A stretch of DNA of 64,000 nucleotides from Herbiconiux gentiana (GTDB lineage: Bacteria > Actinomycetota > Actinomycetes > Actinomycetales > Microbacteriaceae), in the NCBI RefSeq assembly GCF_024978135.1, contig NZ_JANTEZ010000004.1, positions 462,304-526,303 on the forward strand. Reading direction: 5' to 3'. Within the stretch, counting starts at the first letter, position 1. Each line of letters starts with the position of its first letter. Shown here in pieces: positions 8,527 to 18,614 of this stretch. The position numbers and the translations under genes were made by a program. The notes beneath the pieces are model-generated. The model worked only from the letters and a program-made list of their open reading frames with translations. It did not search any database and was not told where the DNA came from.

Positions 8527-9864
8527 TCAGGCGAGGTCGGGCAGCTCGCTGAAGGCCTGGTCGTAGATCGCCAGGGCCCGCTCCGCCTCGGCGTCGGTGA
8601 CGACGCACGGCGGCACCACGTGCAGGCGGTTGTCTGCCGTGAACGGCAGCAGGCCGAGCGAGAGCAGCTTCCCCTTCAGCGCCGCGACGCCGGCCGCGGA
8701 GAGCGGTGTCCGCGCATCCGCGTCGCTGACCAGGTCGAGCGCCCAGAACACGCCGAGCCCGCGCACCTCGCCGATCACGGCGTGCTTCTCGGCCAGCGCC
8801 TCGAGGCCCGGGCCGAGGATGTCGCGCCCGATGTGCGCGGCGTTGTCGACGATGCCCTCCGACTCCATCGCGTCGATGGCCCCCACGATGGCGGCCATGG
8901 CGAGCGGATGCCCGGAGTACGTCAGCCCGCCCGGGAACACGGCGTCGTCGAAGATCTCGGCGATGGCGGGGCTGATGATCACACCGCCGGCGGGCACGTA
9001 GCCGGAGTTCACGCCCTTGGCGAAGGTGATCAGGTCGGGCTCGACGAACGAGCCGTCCTCGGCGGTGAGGCTCTGGAAGGCGAACCACGACCCGGTGCGA
9101 CCGAAGCCGGCCATCACCTCGTCGAAGATCAGCACGATGCCGTGCTTGTCGGCCAGCGCCCGCACGCCTTCGAGGTAGCCGGGCGGCGGCACCAGCACGC
9201 CGGCGGTGCCGGGCACCGTCTCCAGCAGGATGGCGGCGATCGAGGCGGCGCCCTCCGACACGATCACGCGCTCGAGGTGCTGCAGCGCGCGGGCCGACTC
9301 CTCTTCCGGGCTCGTCGACCAGAAGTCGGAGCGGTAGGCGAAGGGGCCGAAGAAGTGGGCGTGCCCGCGGGAGTACTCGTTCGGCACGCGGCGCCAGTCG
9401 CCGGTGGCGACCACCGCGGCTCCGGTGTTGCCGTGGTAGCTGCGGTAGGTCGAGAGCACCTTGTCCCGGCCGGTGAACAGGCGGGCCATCCGGATGGCGT
9501 TCTCGTTCGCATCCGCACCGCCGTTGGTGAAGAAGACCTTGCTGTAGCTGCTGCCCGCCTTGTCGAGGATGCGCTGGGCGGCCTTGCCTCGCGTGAGGTT
9601 GGCGGCGGCCGGGGCGACCGTGGTGAGCACGTCGGCCTGCTCCTTGATGGCGGCGACGACGGCGGGGTGCTGGTGGCCGATGTTCGTGTTCACCAGCTGC
9701 GAGGAGAAGTCGAGGTACTCGGTGCCCTCGTAGTCCCAGACCGTGGAGCCGAGCCCGCCGGCGATGACCATCGGCTTGAGCGAGGCCTGGGCCGACCAGG
9801 AGTGGAACACGTGGGCGCGGTCGAGCTCGAGGGCGAGCTGCTGGTCGGCGGGGTCGAGATCCAT
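8527..9864 (-). CDS. Class III omega-aminotransferase, probable beta-alanine:pyruvate transaminase
   Basis: Predicted protein of 445 residues. Fold-type I class III motifs are present: FFTNGGADANENAIRMAR near residue 110, LIFDEVMAGFGRTG near 250, and the PLP lysine in ITFAKGVNSGYVP near 285. It would convert beta-alanine or a similar omega-amino acid to malonate semialdehyde, the last step of reductive pyrimidine breakdown. This matches the upstream dihydropyrimidinase-like and ureidopropionase-like genes. It is separated from the solute-binding protein by 75 bp with a stable hairpin. Confidence 0.9.
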   Translation of the reverse strand: MDLDPADQQLALELDRAHVFHSWSAQASLKPMVIAGGLGSTVWDYEGTEYLDFSSQLVNTNIGHQHPAVVAAIKEQADVLTTVAPAAANLTRGKAAQRILDKAGSSYSKVFFTNGGADANENAIRMARLFTGRDKVLSTYRSYHGNTGAAVVATGDWRRVPNEYSRGHAHFFGPFAYRSDFWSTSPEEESARALQHLERVIVSEGAASIAAILLETVPGTAGVLVPPPGYLEGVRALADKHGIVLIFDEVMAGFGRTGSWFAFQSLTAEDGSFVEPDLITFAKGVNSGYVPAGGVIISPAIAEIFDDAVFPGGLTYSGHPLAMAAIVGAIDAMESEGIVDNAAHIGRDILGPGLEALAEKHAVIGEVRGLGVFWALDLVSDADARTPLSAAGVAALKGKLLSLGLLPFTADNRLHVVPPCVVTDAEAERALAIYDQAFSELPDLA

Positions 9865-9897
9865 GGTGCGTTCTTTCTGTGTGTGGTGCGGGTGGTG

Positions 9898-9927
9898 AGG
9901 GAGGGTGACGCTGCCGCCACCCTCCCT
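9898..9927 (-). other. Intraoperonic 10-bp hairpin without a T-run
   Basis: AGGGAGGGTG (9898-9907) is a perfect inverted repeat of CACCCTCCCT (9918-9927) with a 10-nt loop. It lies between the binding-protein gene and the aminotransferase gene. On the transcribed strand no U-tract follows, so it is more likely a stabiliser, processing site or partial terminator than a classical terminator. Such an element would raise binding-protein mRNA relative to downstream genes. Confidence 0.55.
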
Positions 9928-9939
9928 TGTGACGAGTGG

Positions 9940-11103
9940 CTACTCGCCGCCCTCCTTGAGGGTGACGTCGATGGGCGTGAAGCCCTCGCCCATCACGTCG
10001 ACGCCCTCGTCCTTGAGCTCGGAGAGCGCCTTCTCCACGTACTCGTTCGAGAACGCGGTGGCCGGCGGCTCCTCCGAGATGACGGTCGCGCCGGTCTCGT
10101 TGGGGGTGTCCATGGCGATCTTCACCGTCTGGTCCCACTGGTCCTGGTTGATCGTGCCGACACCCGAGGTGGAGGGCCAGATCAGCTTGTTGACCTCGTT
10201 GGTCATCCAGAGCTGGTGGCTCTCACCGAGCTGCGAGCCCGAGGCGGTGACGATCTTCGCGGCGTCCTCGGCGTTGTCGCGGGCGTAGGCCCAGCCCTTG
10301 ATCGACGCCTTGATGAACTTCACCGTGGTGTCGGCATAGGCCGAGTCGTCGGCGAGGCGGTCGGAGTCGGCCCAGATGGCGTCCTGGAGCATCGCGGTGC
10401 CCTCGGTGTTCCAGTCGATGACGTTCAGCTCGTCGGGGGTGAAGAGCTTGCCGGTGGACGGGTTCTTCGTCTCCAGCACCTGCGCGTACTCGTTGTACGT
10501 CATGGCCTGGGCCGCGTCGATGTCGCCGGCGAGGAAGCCGTTCATGTCGAACGCCTGTGCGACCAGTGAGATGTCGTCGAGCTTCACGCCGGCCTTGTTC
10601 ATCCCGGCGAACAGCTCCCACTCGTTGCCGTAGCCCCAGCTGCCGACCGTCTTGCCCTTGAGGTCGGCGGCCGAGGTGATGTTCTTGTCCTTCATCGAGA
10701 TCTGCGTGGTGCCGGAGCGCTCGAAGATCTGCGCGACGTCGGTCACGGCCGCGCCCTGCTCGATCGAGCCGAGCACCTTCGGCACCCACGAGATCGCGTA
10801 GTCGGCGTCGCCGCCCGTGAGCACGTCGATCGGCACGATGTCGGTCGCGCCCTCGAGGATGGTGACGTCGAGTCCCTCGTCCTCGTAGAAGCCCTGGTCG
10901 AGGGCCGCGTAGTAGCCGGCGAACTGGGCCTGCGAGAACCACTGCAGCTGCAGCGAGACGGGGGTGAGGTCGCCTGAGGCCGCCGAGTCGGTGGAGTCGG
11001 ACGAACCGCCGCTCGAGCATCCGGTGAGCACGATCGCGGTGGCGGCCAGGGCGCCGATGCCGCCGATGACACGGGAGCGGGTGAGACGTGTGCTGTGTTT
11101 CAT
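9940..11103 (-). CDS. ABC transporter solute-binding lipoprotein, NMT1/THI5-like
   Basis: Predicted protein of 387 residues with a lipoprotein signal: a basic N-terminus, a hydrophobic stretch and the lipobox VLTGCSSG near residue 25. The mature part has the NMT1/THI5-like fold pattern, with VSLQLQWFSQAQFAGYYAA at its start. Relatives bind thiamine precursors, sulfonates or pyrimidine-like rings. Next to pyrimidine-catabolic enzymes, uptake of uracil, a hydantoin or a related ring is the best guess. The two permeases and the ATPase are immediately upstream in the same operon. Confidence 0.9.
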   Translation of the reverse strand: MKHSTRLTRSRVIGGIGALAATAIVLTGCSSGGSSDSTDSAASGDLTPVSLQLQWFSQAQFAGYYAALDQGFYEDEGLDVTILEGATDIVPIDVLTGGDADYAISWVPKVLGSIEQGAAVTDVAQIFERSGTTQISMKDKNITSAADLKGKTVGSWGYGNEWELFAGMNKAGVKLDDISLVAQAFDMNGFLAGDIDAAQAMTYNEYAQVLETKNPSTGKLFTPDELNVIDWNTEGTAMLQDAIWADSDRLADDSAYADTTVKFIKASIKGWAYARDNAEDAAKIVTASGSQLGESHQLWMTNEVNKLIWPSTSGVGTINQDQWDQTVKIAMDTPNETGATVISEEPPATAFSNEYVEKALSELKDEGVDVMGEGFTPIDVTLKEGGE

Positions 11104-11188
11104 GTCGTTCCTCCTCTGGTGGTGCGCGGGGTGGTGCGGGTGGGTGGTGCGGGTGGTGCAGCTCGGGGGCCGGCGTCGACGGCGCGGC

Positions 11189-11958
11189 TCAGGTGCGCGG
11201 CTTGTAGTGCCGCGTCGCGAAGGTCTCGATCGCGAGGGTGACGCAGTAGAACACGAGACCGACGATGATGGCGCCGAGCACGTAGGCCCAGGCGAGGTTG
11301 TAGTTCGACGACGACGCCGCCGAGGTGATCGACTTGCCGAGCCCGCCGACCGGCCCGCCGAAGTACTCCGCGATCAGGGCCGAGATCACGGCGAGGCTCG
11401 AGGCGATCCGCAGCCCGGTGAAGATGAACGGCAGCGCTCCGGGCACGGTCACCGTGCGGGTCGTCTGCCAGGCGGATGCCGCGTAGACGTGCATCAGGTC
11501 GCGATGCACCGGGCGCACCTGCCGCAGACCCCGCAGCGTGTTGATGTAGACCGGGATGAACACCGCGAGCGCCGCCACCAGCTGCCGCGCGGTCTCCGCA
11601 CCGGCCCCGAACATCGTGTACAGCACGGGCGCCAGCGCCACGATCGGCACGACGGCGAGGGCCGCGACCAGGCCGGCGGTGAGCTCGTCGACCACCCGCG
11701 CCAGGGCGGCGAGCACGGCGAACAGGATGCCCACGACCCCGCCGATGACGAGCCCCACGAGGGCGTTGCCTCCGGTGACCAGTGCGCCCGCCACCACGGA
11801 GGAGATGTTGTCGCCGAACTCGGTGCCGATCGCCAAGGGCCCGGGTACGATGAACGGCTTGATGTCGAACGCGACCACGAGCAGCTGCCAGAGGGCGAGC
11901 GCCACGACGCCGAGGATCACCGGCGCGAGCACGGTGCGCAGGGAGCCGGCGGAGGCCC

Positions 11959-11962
<4 letters not shown>
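11189..11962 (-). CDS. ABC transporter permease (SsuC/TauC-like)
   Basis: Predicted protein of 257 residues with about six membrane segments. The binding-protein-dependent permease loop falls around YINTLRGLRQVRPVHRDLMH, where the EAA motif is expected to contact the ATPase. It overlaps the ATPase gene by 4 bp (ATGA). A second, dissimilar permease lies on the other side of the ATPase, so the importer is probably a heterodimeric channel. The 85 bp before the binding-protein gene is filled with GGTGGTGCGGG-type simple repeats. Confidence 0.9.
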
Positions 11963-12791
<829 letters not shown>

Positions 12792-12795
<4 letters not shown>

Positions 12796-13718
12796 GCGGG
12801 CACCTCCCCTCTGCGGAAGCGCCGGAGCAGGACTCCGAGCAGGGCGATGAAGCCGGCGGCCACGAGGCCGACGGCGATGGCGCCGAAGATCGGCGCCCAG
12901 GTCTTGGCCGGGTCGCCCGAAGCCTGCTGGGCGAACTCGATGATCATCCGGCCGATGCCGCCGCGGAGGCCGATCGAGACCTCGGCGACCACGGTGCCGA
13001 TCACGGCGTTAGCGGCCGCTAGCCGGAGGGCCGGCAGCAGGTACGGCACGCTCGCCGGCAGGCGCAGCGTGAACAGCGTCTTCCACCAGCCGACGCCGTA
13101 GCTGCGGAACAGCTCCACGTGGATGGCATCGGGCGAGTTGAGGCCGCGGAGCGCGCCGATCGACACCGGGAAGAAGGCGAGGTACGACGCGATGATCGCG
13201 ACCGACATCCAGCTCTCCCAGGTGAAGTCGCCGAACTCGAGCTGGGCGCCCCAGCGCCGCACGAGCGGGGCGATCGCGATCAGCGGCACGGTCTGGCTCA
13301 GCACGATCCAGGGCAGCACGGCCGACTCGGCGGTGCGGAAGCGCTGCATCAGGATCGCTAGCAGCATGCCCACCACGACGCCGACGACCCAGCCGACCGC
13401 GGCCACGCCGAGTGTGAAGACGGCCGCCTGGGCGACGGCGAGCCAGACGGGCTGGGCGTTCCGCCCGTTGCCCGACTGCTCGAACAGTCGCCCGATCATG
13501 TCCCAGACGTGGGGCATCGCCAGGTCGGTCGTTCGCGGCAGCACGGTGAGGTCGCCGATCATCACACCGGTGGCCGGACCGATCGCCTTGTAGAGCTCCC
13601 AGGCGACCACGACGAGCAGCACCCCGCCCGCGCCGAACGCGACCCGCGTCGCGGTCGTGCCCGAACGCCGCGCGCCGCGCCGGCGCTCGGGGGTGCCCGT
13701 CGGGGAGGTTCCGGTCAT
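12792..13718 (-). CDS. ABC transporter permease (second subunit)
   Basis: Predicted protein of 308 residues with a cytoplasmic basic N-terminus (RRRGARRSG) and about six membrane segments. The cytoplasmic EAA-type loop falls near HVELFRSYGVGWWKTLF. It overlaps the LLM oxidoreductase gene by 4 bp at 13715-13718 and the ATPase gene by 4 bp. The tight coupling of a transporter gene to the oxidoreductase supports one shared substrate pathway. Confidence 0.9.
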
Positions 13719-14731
13719 GCCTTGGCCGTGATGTGGTCGCGAAGGGCCGGCATCACGGTCTCGCCGTACACGCGGAGGGTCTCCTCCTTGTTGTCGTGCT
13801 GCAGGTAGCCCGCGAACTGCGTCACGCCGATCTCGGCGTACTGCTTCAGCTTCTCGATGTGCTGCTCGGCGGTGCCGAGCACGCAGAAGCGGTCGACGAT
13901 GTCGTCGGGCACGAAGCTCGTGTGGCTGTTGCCCGCGCGGCCGTGCTCGTTGTAGTCGTAGCCTTCACGATCCTTGATGTAGGAGGTGAGCGCCTCGGGC
14001 ACGTCGCTGCTCTCGCCGTACTTCGCCACGATGTCGGCCACATGGTTGCCCACCATGCCGCCGAACCAGCGGCACTGGTCGCGCATGTGCTCCCAGTCGT
14101 CGCCGATGTACATCGGGGCGGCCACGCAGAACGCGATCTCGTCGGGGTCGCGCCCGACGTTCTCGGCCGCCTTCCGCACCGTGGCGATCATCCACTTGGC
14201 GATGTCGATGTCGCCGCACTGCAGGATGAAGCCGTCGCCGACCTCTCCCGTGAGCTTGAGGGCGAGCGGGCCGTACGCCGCCACCCACAGGTCGAGCGAC
14301 GAGCCCTTGCTCCAGGGGAACTGCAGCGTGGCGCCGTTGTACTCGACCGAGCGCGAGTTCGCGAGCTCCCGGATGACGTGGATCGACTCGCGGAGGGTCT
14401 TCAGCGTCGTGGGGGCGCCGTTGGTGACCCGCACCGCCGAGTCGCCGCGGCCGATGCCGCAGATGGTGCGGTTGCCGTACATCTCGTTGAGGGTCGCGTA
14501 GACCGAGGCCGTGACCGTCCAGTCCCGGGTGGCCGGGTTGGTGACCATGGGGCCGACCTTGATCTTGTTCGTCTCGGCCAGGATCTGGCTGTAGATGACG
14601 TACGGCTCCTGCCAGAGCAGGTGCGAGTCGAAGGTCCAGAAGTAGTCGAAGCCGTACTGCTCGCTGAGCTTGGCGAGCCCGACGGTGCGGGCTGCCGGGG
14701 GGTTGGTCTGAACGACCGCGCCGAAATCCAT
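13715..14731 (-). CDS. LLM-class F420/flavin-dependent oxidoreductase (Mer-like subgroup)
   Basis: Predicted protein of 338 residues with a luciferase-like TIM barrel. The start MDFGAVVQTNPPAARTVGLA and the GIGRGDSAVR segment near residue 95 resemble the methylenetetrahydromethanopterin reductase (Mer)-like subgroup. It lies between the dihydropyrimidinase gene (18 bp) and the transporter (4-bp overlap). No dihydropyrimidine dehydrogenase gene is in the window, so this enzyme is the best candidate for reducing the pyrimidine or hydantoin precursor. The whole F420 pathway lies 5-20 kb away. Alternative: a RutA-like flavin oxygenase, or an enzyme acting on another ring compound. Cofactor identity is inferred. 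Confidence 0.88.
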   Translation of the reverse strand: MDFGAVVQTNPPAARTVGLAKLSEQYGFDYFWTFDSHLLWQEPYVIYSQILAETNKIKVGPMVTNPATRDWTVTASVYATLNEMYGNRTICGIGRGDSAVRVTNGAPTTLKTLRESIHVIRELANSRSVEYNGATLQFPWSKGSSLDLWVAAYGPLALKLTGEVGDGFILQCGDIDIAKWMIATVRKAAENVGRDPDEIAFCVAAPMYIGDDWEHMRDQCRWFGGMVGNHVADIVAKYGESSDVPEALTSYIKDREGYDYNEHGRAGNSHTSFVPDDIVDRFCVLGTAEQHIEKLKQYAEIGVTQFAGYLQHDNKEETLRVYGETVMPALRDHITAKA

Positions 14732-14749
14732 GTGGTGTCCTGTCGTTCG

Positions 14750-16183
14750 TCAGATCAAGTACTGGCTGAGGCCGCGCTTGAAGTACGCGCCGTCGCCCTT
14801 GCGGCCGAGGTAGCTGTCGTCGTCGACGATCATCCGCCCGCGGGAGAACACGGTGTCGACGTGGCCGTCGATCTCGTAGCCCTCCCACGCCGAGTAGTCC
14901 ATGTTCATGTGGTGCGTCTTGCCCACGCCGATCGAGGTGTGCCCGTTCGGGTCGTAGATCACCACGTCGCCGTCGGCCCCGGGCTGGATGACGCCCTTCT
15001 TGCCGTAGATGCCGAACATCCGCGCCGGCGTGGTGCTCGTCAGCTCGACCCAGCGGGGCAGGCTGATCTCGCCCATCACGACACCCTGGTAGATCAGGTC
15101 CATCCGGTGCTCGACCGAGCCGATGCCGTTCGGGATCTTCGAGAAGTCCGCCAGCCCCATGTCCTTCTGGCCCTTCATGCAGAAGGGGCAGTGGTCGGTC
15201 GAGATGACCTGCAGGTCGTTGGTGCGAAGGCCCTGCCACATGTGGTGCTGGTGACCCTCGTGCTTCGAGCGCAGCGGGGTCGAGCAGACCCACTTCGCGC
15301 CCTCGAAGTCGCCCCATTCGGGGCTGGATGCTCCGAGCTGGTCCTCGAGCGAGAGGTAGAGGTACTGCGGGCAGGTCTCCGCGAACACGTTCTGGCCGTT
15401 GTCGCGGGCCGCGGCGATCTGCTCGACCGCCTGCTTGGCGCTGACGTGGACGATGTAGAGCGGCGCCCCCGTCAGGTTCGCGAGCATGATCGCGCGATGC
15501 GTCGCCTCCTCCTCGGCCTGCCACGGGCGCGAGACGCCGTGGTAGTAGGGGGTGGTCTCGCCGCGCTCGAGGTGCTGCTTCACCAGCAGGTCGATGACCG
15601 AGCCGTTCTCGGCGTGCATCATGATCAGCGAGCCGTTGTCGGAGGCCCGCTGCATCGCCTTGACGATCTGGCCGTCGTCGCTGAGGAACACGCCCTTGTA
15701 GGCCATGAACAGCTTGAACGACGTGACACCCTCGTTGATCAGCTCGTCCATCGCGGTGAGCGAGGAGTCCTGCACGTCGGACAGGATCTGGTGGAAGCCG
15801 TAGTCGACCGCGCACTGCCCGGCCGCCTTTCCCTGCCAGAGGTTGTACTGGTCGAGGATGTTCTCTCCGGCGTACTGCACGACGAAGTCGATGATCGACG
15901 TGGTGCCGCCATGGGCGGCCGCGCGGGTGCCGGTCTCGAAGGTGTCGCTCGCCTCGGTGCCGCCGAACGGCATCTGCATGTGCGTGTGCGCGTCGATGCC
16001 GCCCGGTATGACGTACTTGCCGGTCGCGTCGACGACCTGGTCGACGTTCCGCTCGATGTCGAAGCCGAGCAGGGTGCTGCCCGGGGCGAGCACCGCGGCG
16101 ATGGTCTCGCCGTCGATCAGCACGTCGGCCGTGGCAGTGCCGGTGGCGTTGACGACCGTGCCGCCCTTGATGAGGGTCTTCAT
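14750..16183 (-). CDS. Dihydropyrimidinase / D-hydantoinase
   Basis: Predicted protein of 477 residues of the cyclic amidohydrolase family; opens dihydrouracil or 5-substituted hydantoins to N-carbamoyl amino acids. The metal motif GGIDAHTHMQMPFGG lies near residue 55, the probable carboxylated bridging lysine is in TSFKLFMAYKG near 150, further histidines are in MMHAENG near 180 and YIVHVSA near 235, and the late aspartate is in STDHCPF near 310. ATG at 16183 is chosen because it aligns with the family start. It follows the ureidopropionase-like gene by 19 bp. Hydantoinase and dihydropyrimidinase roles cannot be told apart from sequence alone. Confidence 0.93.
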   Translation of the reverse strand: MKTLIKGGTVVNATGTATADVLIDGETIAAVLAPGSTLLGFDIERNVDQVVDATGKYVIPGGIDAHTHMQMPFGGTEASDTFETGTRAAAHGGTTSIIDFVVQYAGENILDQYNLWQGKAAGQCAVDYGFHQILSDVQDSSLTAMDELINEGVTSFKLFMAYKGVFLSDDGQIVKAMQRASDNGSLIMMHAENGSVIDLLVKQHLERGETTPYYHGVSRPWQAEEEATHRAIMLANLTGAPLYIVHVSAKQAVEQIAAARDNGQNVFAETCPQYLYLSLEDQLGASSPEWGDFEGAKWVCSTPLRSKHEGHQHHMWQGLRTNDLQVISTDHCPFCMKGQKDMGLADFSKIPNGIGSVEHRMDLIYQGVVMGEISLPRWVELTSTTPARMFGIYGKKGVIQPGADGDVVIYDPNGHTSIGVGKTHHMNMDYSAWEGYEIDGHVDTVFSRGRMIVDDDSYLGRKGDGAYFKRGLSQYLI

Positions 16184-16202
16184 GACTGCCTCTCCCCCGG
16201 GC

Positions 16203-17051
16203 CTACGGTGCGACGATCTCGCCGTAGGCGTCGGGGCGACGGTCGCGGTAGAACTGCCAGTCGTCGCGGGTGTCGCGGATGGCGTCGAGGTCGAGGTCGC
16301 GCACGAGCAGCTCCTCGTGCTCGCTCGATCCGAGCTCGCCGACGTAGTTGCCGCGCGGGTCGACCACGTAGCTGGTGCCGTAGAAGTCGACGGCGAGGTC
16401 GCCGTATTCGTTGTCCTCCTTGCCGACGCGGTTCGGCACGAGCACGAAGTACTGGTTCGCACCGGCCGCCGCGGGGCCCTCGAGCTCCCAGAGGCGGTTC
16501 GACAGACCGGGCTTGGAGGCGTTGGGGTTGAAGACGATCTGGGCGCCGTTCAGGCCGAGCTCGCGCCAGCCCTCGGGGAAGTGGCGGTCGTAGCAGATGT
16601 GCACACCCACCTTGCCGACGGCGGTGTCGAAGACGGGGTAGCCGAGGTTGCCGGGGCGGAAGTAGAACTTCTCGTAGAAGCTCTCGAGGTGCGGGATGTG
16701 ATGCTTGCGGTACTTGCCCACGACCGTGCCGTCGGCGTCGACGACCACGGCGGTGTTGTAGTAGACGCCGGTCTGCTCCTCCTCGTAGATCGGGAGGATC
16801 GTGACCATGTTGAGCTCCTTGGCCAGGGCGGCGAAGCGCTGCACGATCGGGCCGTCGGCCGGCTCGGCGTAGCGGTAGTACTTCTTGTCCTGGGTGATGC
16901 CGAAGTAGGGCCCGTAGAACAGCTCCTGGAAGCAGATCACCTGCGCGCCCTGGGCGGCCGCGTCGCGCATGAACTGCTCGTGCTTGTCGAGCATCGACTC
17001 CTTGTCGCCCGTCCAGGTGGTCTGGGATATCGCCGCGCGGATCGTCGTCAT
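16203..17051 (-). CDS. Beta-ureidopropionase / N-carbamoyl amino acid amidohydrolase (nitrilase superfamily)
   Basis: Predicted protein of 282 residues; hydrolyses N-carbamoyl-beta-alanine or similar to the amino acid, CO2 and ammonia. The nitrilase triad is clear: Glu in ICFQELFYGPYFG near residue 43, Lys in GKYRKHHIPH near 115, and Cys in VHICYDRHFPEGWRE near 152. It is the first gene of the leftward operon, with AAAGGA before the ATG, and diverges from the MocR gene. The product would feed the downstream aminotransferase. Confidence 0.93.
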   Translation of the reverse strand: MTTIRAAISQTTWTGDKESMLDKHEQFMRDAAAQGAQVICFQELFYGPYFGITQDKKYYRYAEPADGPIVQRFAALAKELNMVTILPIYEEEQTGVYYNTAVVVDADGTVVGKYRKHHIPHLESFYEKFYFRPGNLGYPVFDTAVGKVGVHICYDRHFPEGWRELGLNGAQIVFNPNASKPGLSNRLWELEGPAAAGANQYFVLVPNRVGKEDNEYGDLAVDFYGTSYVVDPRGNYVGELGSSEHEELLVRDLDLDAIRDTRDDWQFYRDRRPDAYGEIVAP

Positions 17052-17146
17052 CGGTGGTTCCTTTCGAAGCGTGCTGTGCAGCCGGTTTTGTTATTATTCG
17101 GCGTGAACATTTCTCGTGTGTTTCAGAGTGTGACGCGAGAGTAAAT
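17052..17146. promoter_or_regulatory. AT-rich divergent promoter region, pyrimidine operon / mocR-like gene
   Basis: These 95 bp are markedly AT-rich for the genome. Leftward, TAATAA-like bases lie within 17086-17100 upstream of the ureidopropionase gene. Rightward, GAGAGTAAAT precedes the MocR ATG. CGTGAACATTTC and CGTGTGTTTC (about 17102-17122) form a rough direct repeat, the arrangement MocR proteins often bind. No exact operator can be assigned. Confidence 0.5.
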
Positions 17147-18553
17147 ATGTCAAGACTCCCGGGCACCCCCGTCCGGGCCGACGCACCAAGAAGCCGGGGC
17201 AGCATGCTCGAACGGATCGTCGACGCGGTGGAGCACCGCACCCCCGACGGCATCGCCGCCGCCATCTCCCGGCTGATCCGCTCGGGCTCGCTCAGCGCCG
17301 GCGAGCGCCTTCCCACGGTGCGCGACGTCGCCTCGACGCTCGGCGTCAGCCCGGCCACGGTCAGCACGGCCTGGCAGGCGCTCTCGGGGGTCGGCCTGAT
17401 CACCTCGCGCGGCCGCGCCGGCAGCTACGTGCTCCAGGCCGCCACCCCGTGGATGCCGCCGCACTTCGGCGAGCTGGCCGGCTCGCACGTCACCGCGCGG
17501 CTCGACCTCTCGACCGGCACACCCGACCCGTCCCTGCTGCCCGACCTCTCGCTCGCGCTCACCAAGGTGCCCACCCGGGCCGACACCGCCAGCTACCTCA
17601 GCTCCCCGGTGCTTCCCGGGCTCGAGAAGCACCTGCGCGCATCCTGGCCCTACCCCGTCGCGGCGCTGACGATCGTCGACGGCGCCCTCGACGCCATCTC
17701 GCGCTCGCTCGAGTCGCTCGTGCGCTTCGGCGACCGGGTGGTGGTCGAGAACCCGACGTTCCCGCCGTTCCTCGACCTGCTCGAGACGCTCGGGGCCGAG
17801 CGGCTGCCGGTCGACGTCGACGACGAGGGGATGCTCCCGGCACGCCTCGCGGACGCCCTCGCCCTGGGGCCGGTCGCGATCATCCTGCAGCCCCGGGCGC
17901 ACAACCCCACGGGCATGTCGATGAGCGCGGGGCGGGCGCGGGAGCTGTCGCGGGTGCTGCGCGCGCACGACCACGTCTGCGACCCCGTGGTGATCGAGGA
18001 CGACCACTCGGGCGAGATCTCGTCGAGCCCGGCGCACAGCCTCGGCAGCTGGCTGCCGAACCGCACCCTGCACGTGCGCAGCTTCGCGAAGTCGCACGGC
18101 CCCGACCTCCGCATCGCGGCGCTCGGCGGGCCCGAGGCGCTGATCGACCGCATCGTGGCGCGGCGGCTGCTCGGGCCCGGCTGGACGTCGCGCATGCTGC
18201 AGACGATCCTCTACGAACTGCTCACCGCTCCCGCCTCGGTCGACACCGTGCACGACGCGCGGCGCATCTATCAGGCGCGGCAGCGGCTGCTCTCCGAGGC
18301 GCTGGTCGAGCAGGGGCTGCCGCACGCGCCCTCCGACGGCATCAACACCTGGCTGCCGGTGGCCGACGAGAAGGCGGCCATCCTCACCCTGGCCGCGAGC
18401 GGCATCCGGGTGGCGGCGGGTGCGTCGTTCGTGGCTGCGCCGCCGGTTCCGGATGCGCGGCCGCCCCAGTTCCTCCGCGTGACCGCGGGCCGTGTCGCCG
18501 CCGACTTCGACGAGGTCGCCGCCCTCCTGGCGGTCGCCGCCCGCGCCGAGTAG
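17147..18553 (+). CDS. MocR-type (GntR-aminotransferase) transcriptional regulator
   Basis: Predicted protein of 468 residues. A GntR winged helix occupies residues about 25-90 (GERLPTVRDVASTLGVSPAT), followed by a fold-type I aminotransferase-like domain. The PLP lysine is in VRSFAKSHGPDL near residue 310, and the NPTG element is in HNPTGMS. ATG at 17147 is preferred because the upstream in-frame extension overlaps the divergent promoter. It diverges from the pyrimidine/hydantoin operon and is its likely regulator, sensing a PLP-reactive amine such as beta-alanine (inferred). Confidence 0.9.
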   Translation: MSRLPGTPVRADAPRSRGSMLERIVDAVEHRTPDGIAAAISRLIRSGSLSAGERLPTVRDVASTLGVSPATVSTAWQALSGVGLITSRGRAGSYVLQAATPWMPPHFGELAGSHVTARLDLSTGTPDPSLLPDLSLALTKVPTRADTASYLSSPVLPGLEKHLRASWPYPVAALTIVDGALDAISRSLESLVRFGDRVVVENPTFPPFLDLLETLGAERLPVDVDDEGMLPARLADALALGPVAIILQPRAHNPTGMSMSAGRARELSRVLRAHDHVCDPVVIEDDHSGEISSSPAHSLGSWLPNRTLHVRSFAKSHGPDLRIAALGGPEALIDRIVARRLLGPGWTSRMLQTILYELLTAPASVDTVHDARRIYQARQRLLSEALVEQGLPHAPSDGINTWLPVADEKAAILTLAASGIRVAAGASFVAAPPVPDARPPQFLRVTAGRVAADFDEVAALLAVAARAE

Positions 18554-18582
18554 CCGCCCGATATCGACAGATCCTCATCACG

Positions 18583-18601
18583 CTGCTAGCATTGACAGCA
18601 G
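18583..18601. promoter_or_regulatory. Inverted repeat upstream of the toxin-antitoxin genes, possible autoregulatory operator
   Basis: CTGCT (18583-18587) and AGCAG (18597-18601) form a 5-bp inverted repeat with a 9-bp spacer, ending at the ribosome binding site of the antitoxin. FitA/VapB ribbon-helix-helix proteins bind such repeats at their own promoters. Assignment rests on position and symmetry. Confidence 0.4.
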
Positions 18602-18614
18602 GGAGGTGGGCGGC

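Noticed and set aside
9940..11103. Thiamine-precursor transporter (ThiY type) with a TPP riboswitch
   Set aside because: The protein fold fits, but I found no TPP riboswitch-like sequence upstream, and operon neighbours are pyrimidine enzymes; a thiamine role remains possible but less likely.
18592..18598. TTGACA upstream of the antitoxin as a -35 box
   Set aside because: It lies about 20 bp before the start codon, leaving no room for a -10 and leader; it is more likely part of the operator repeat.
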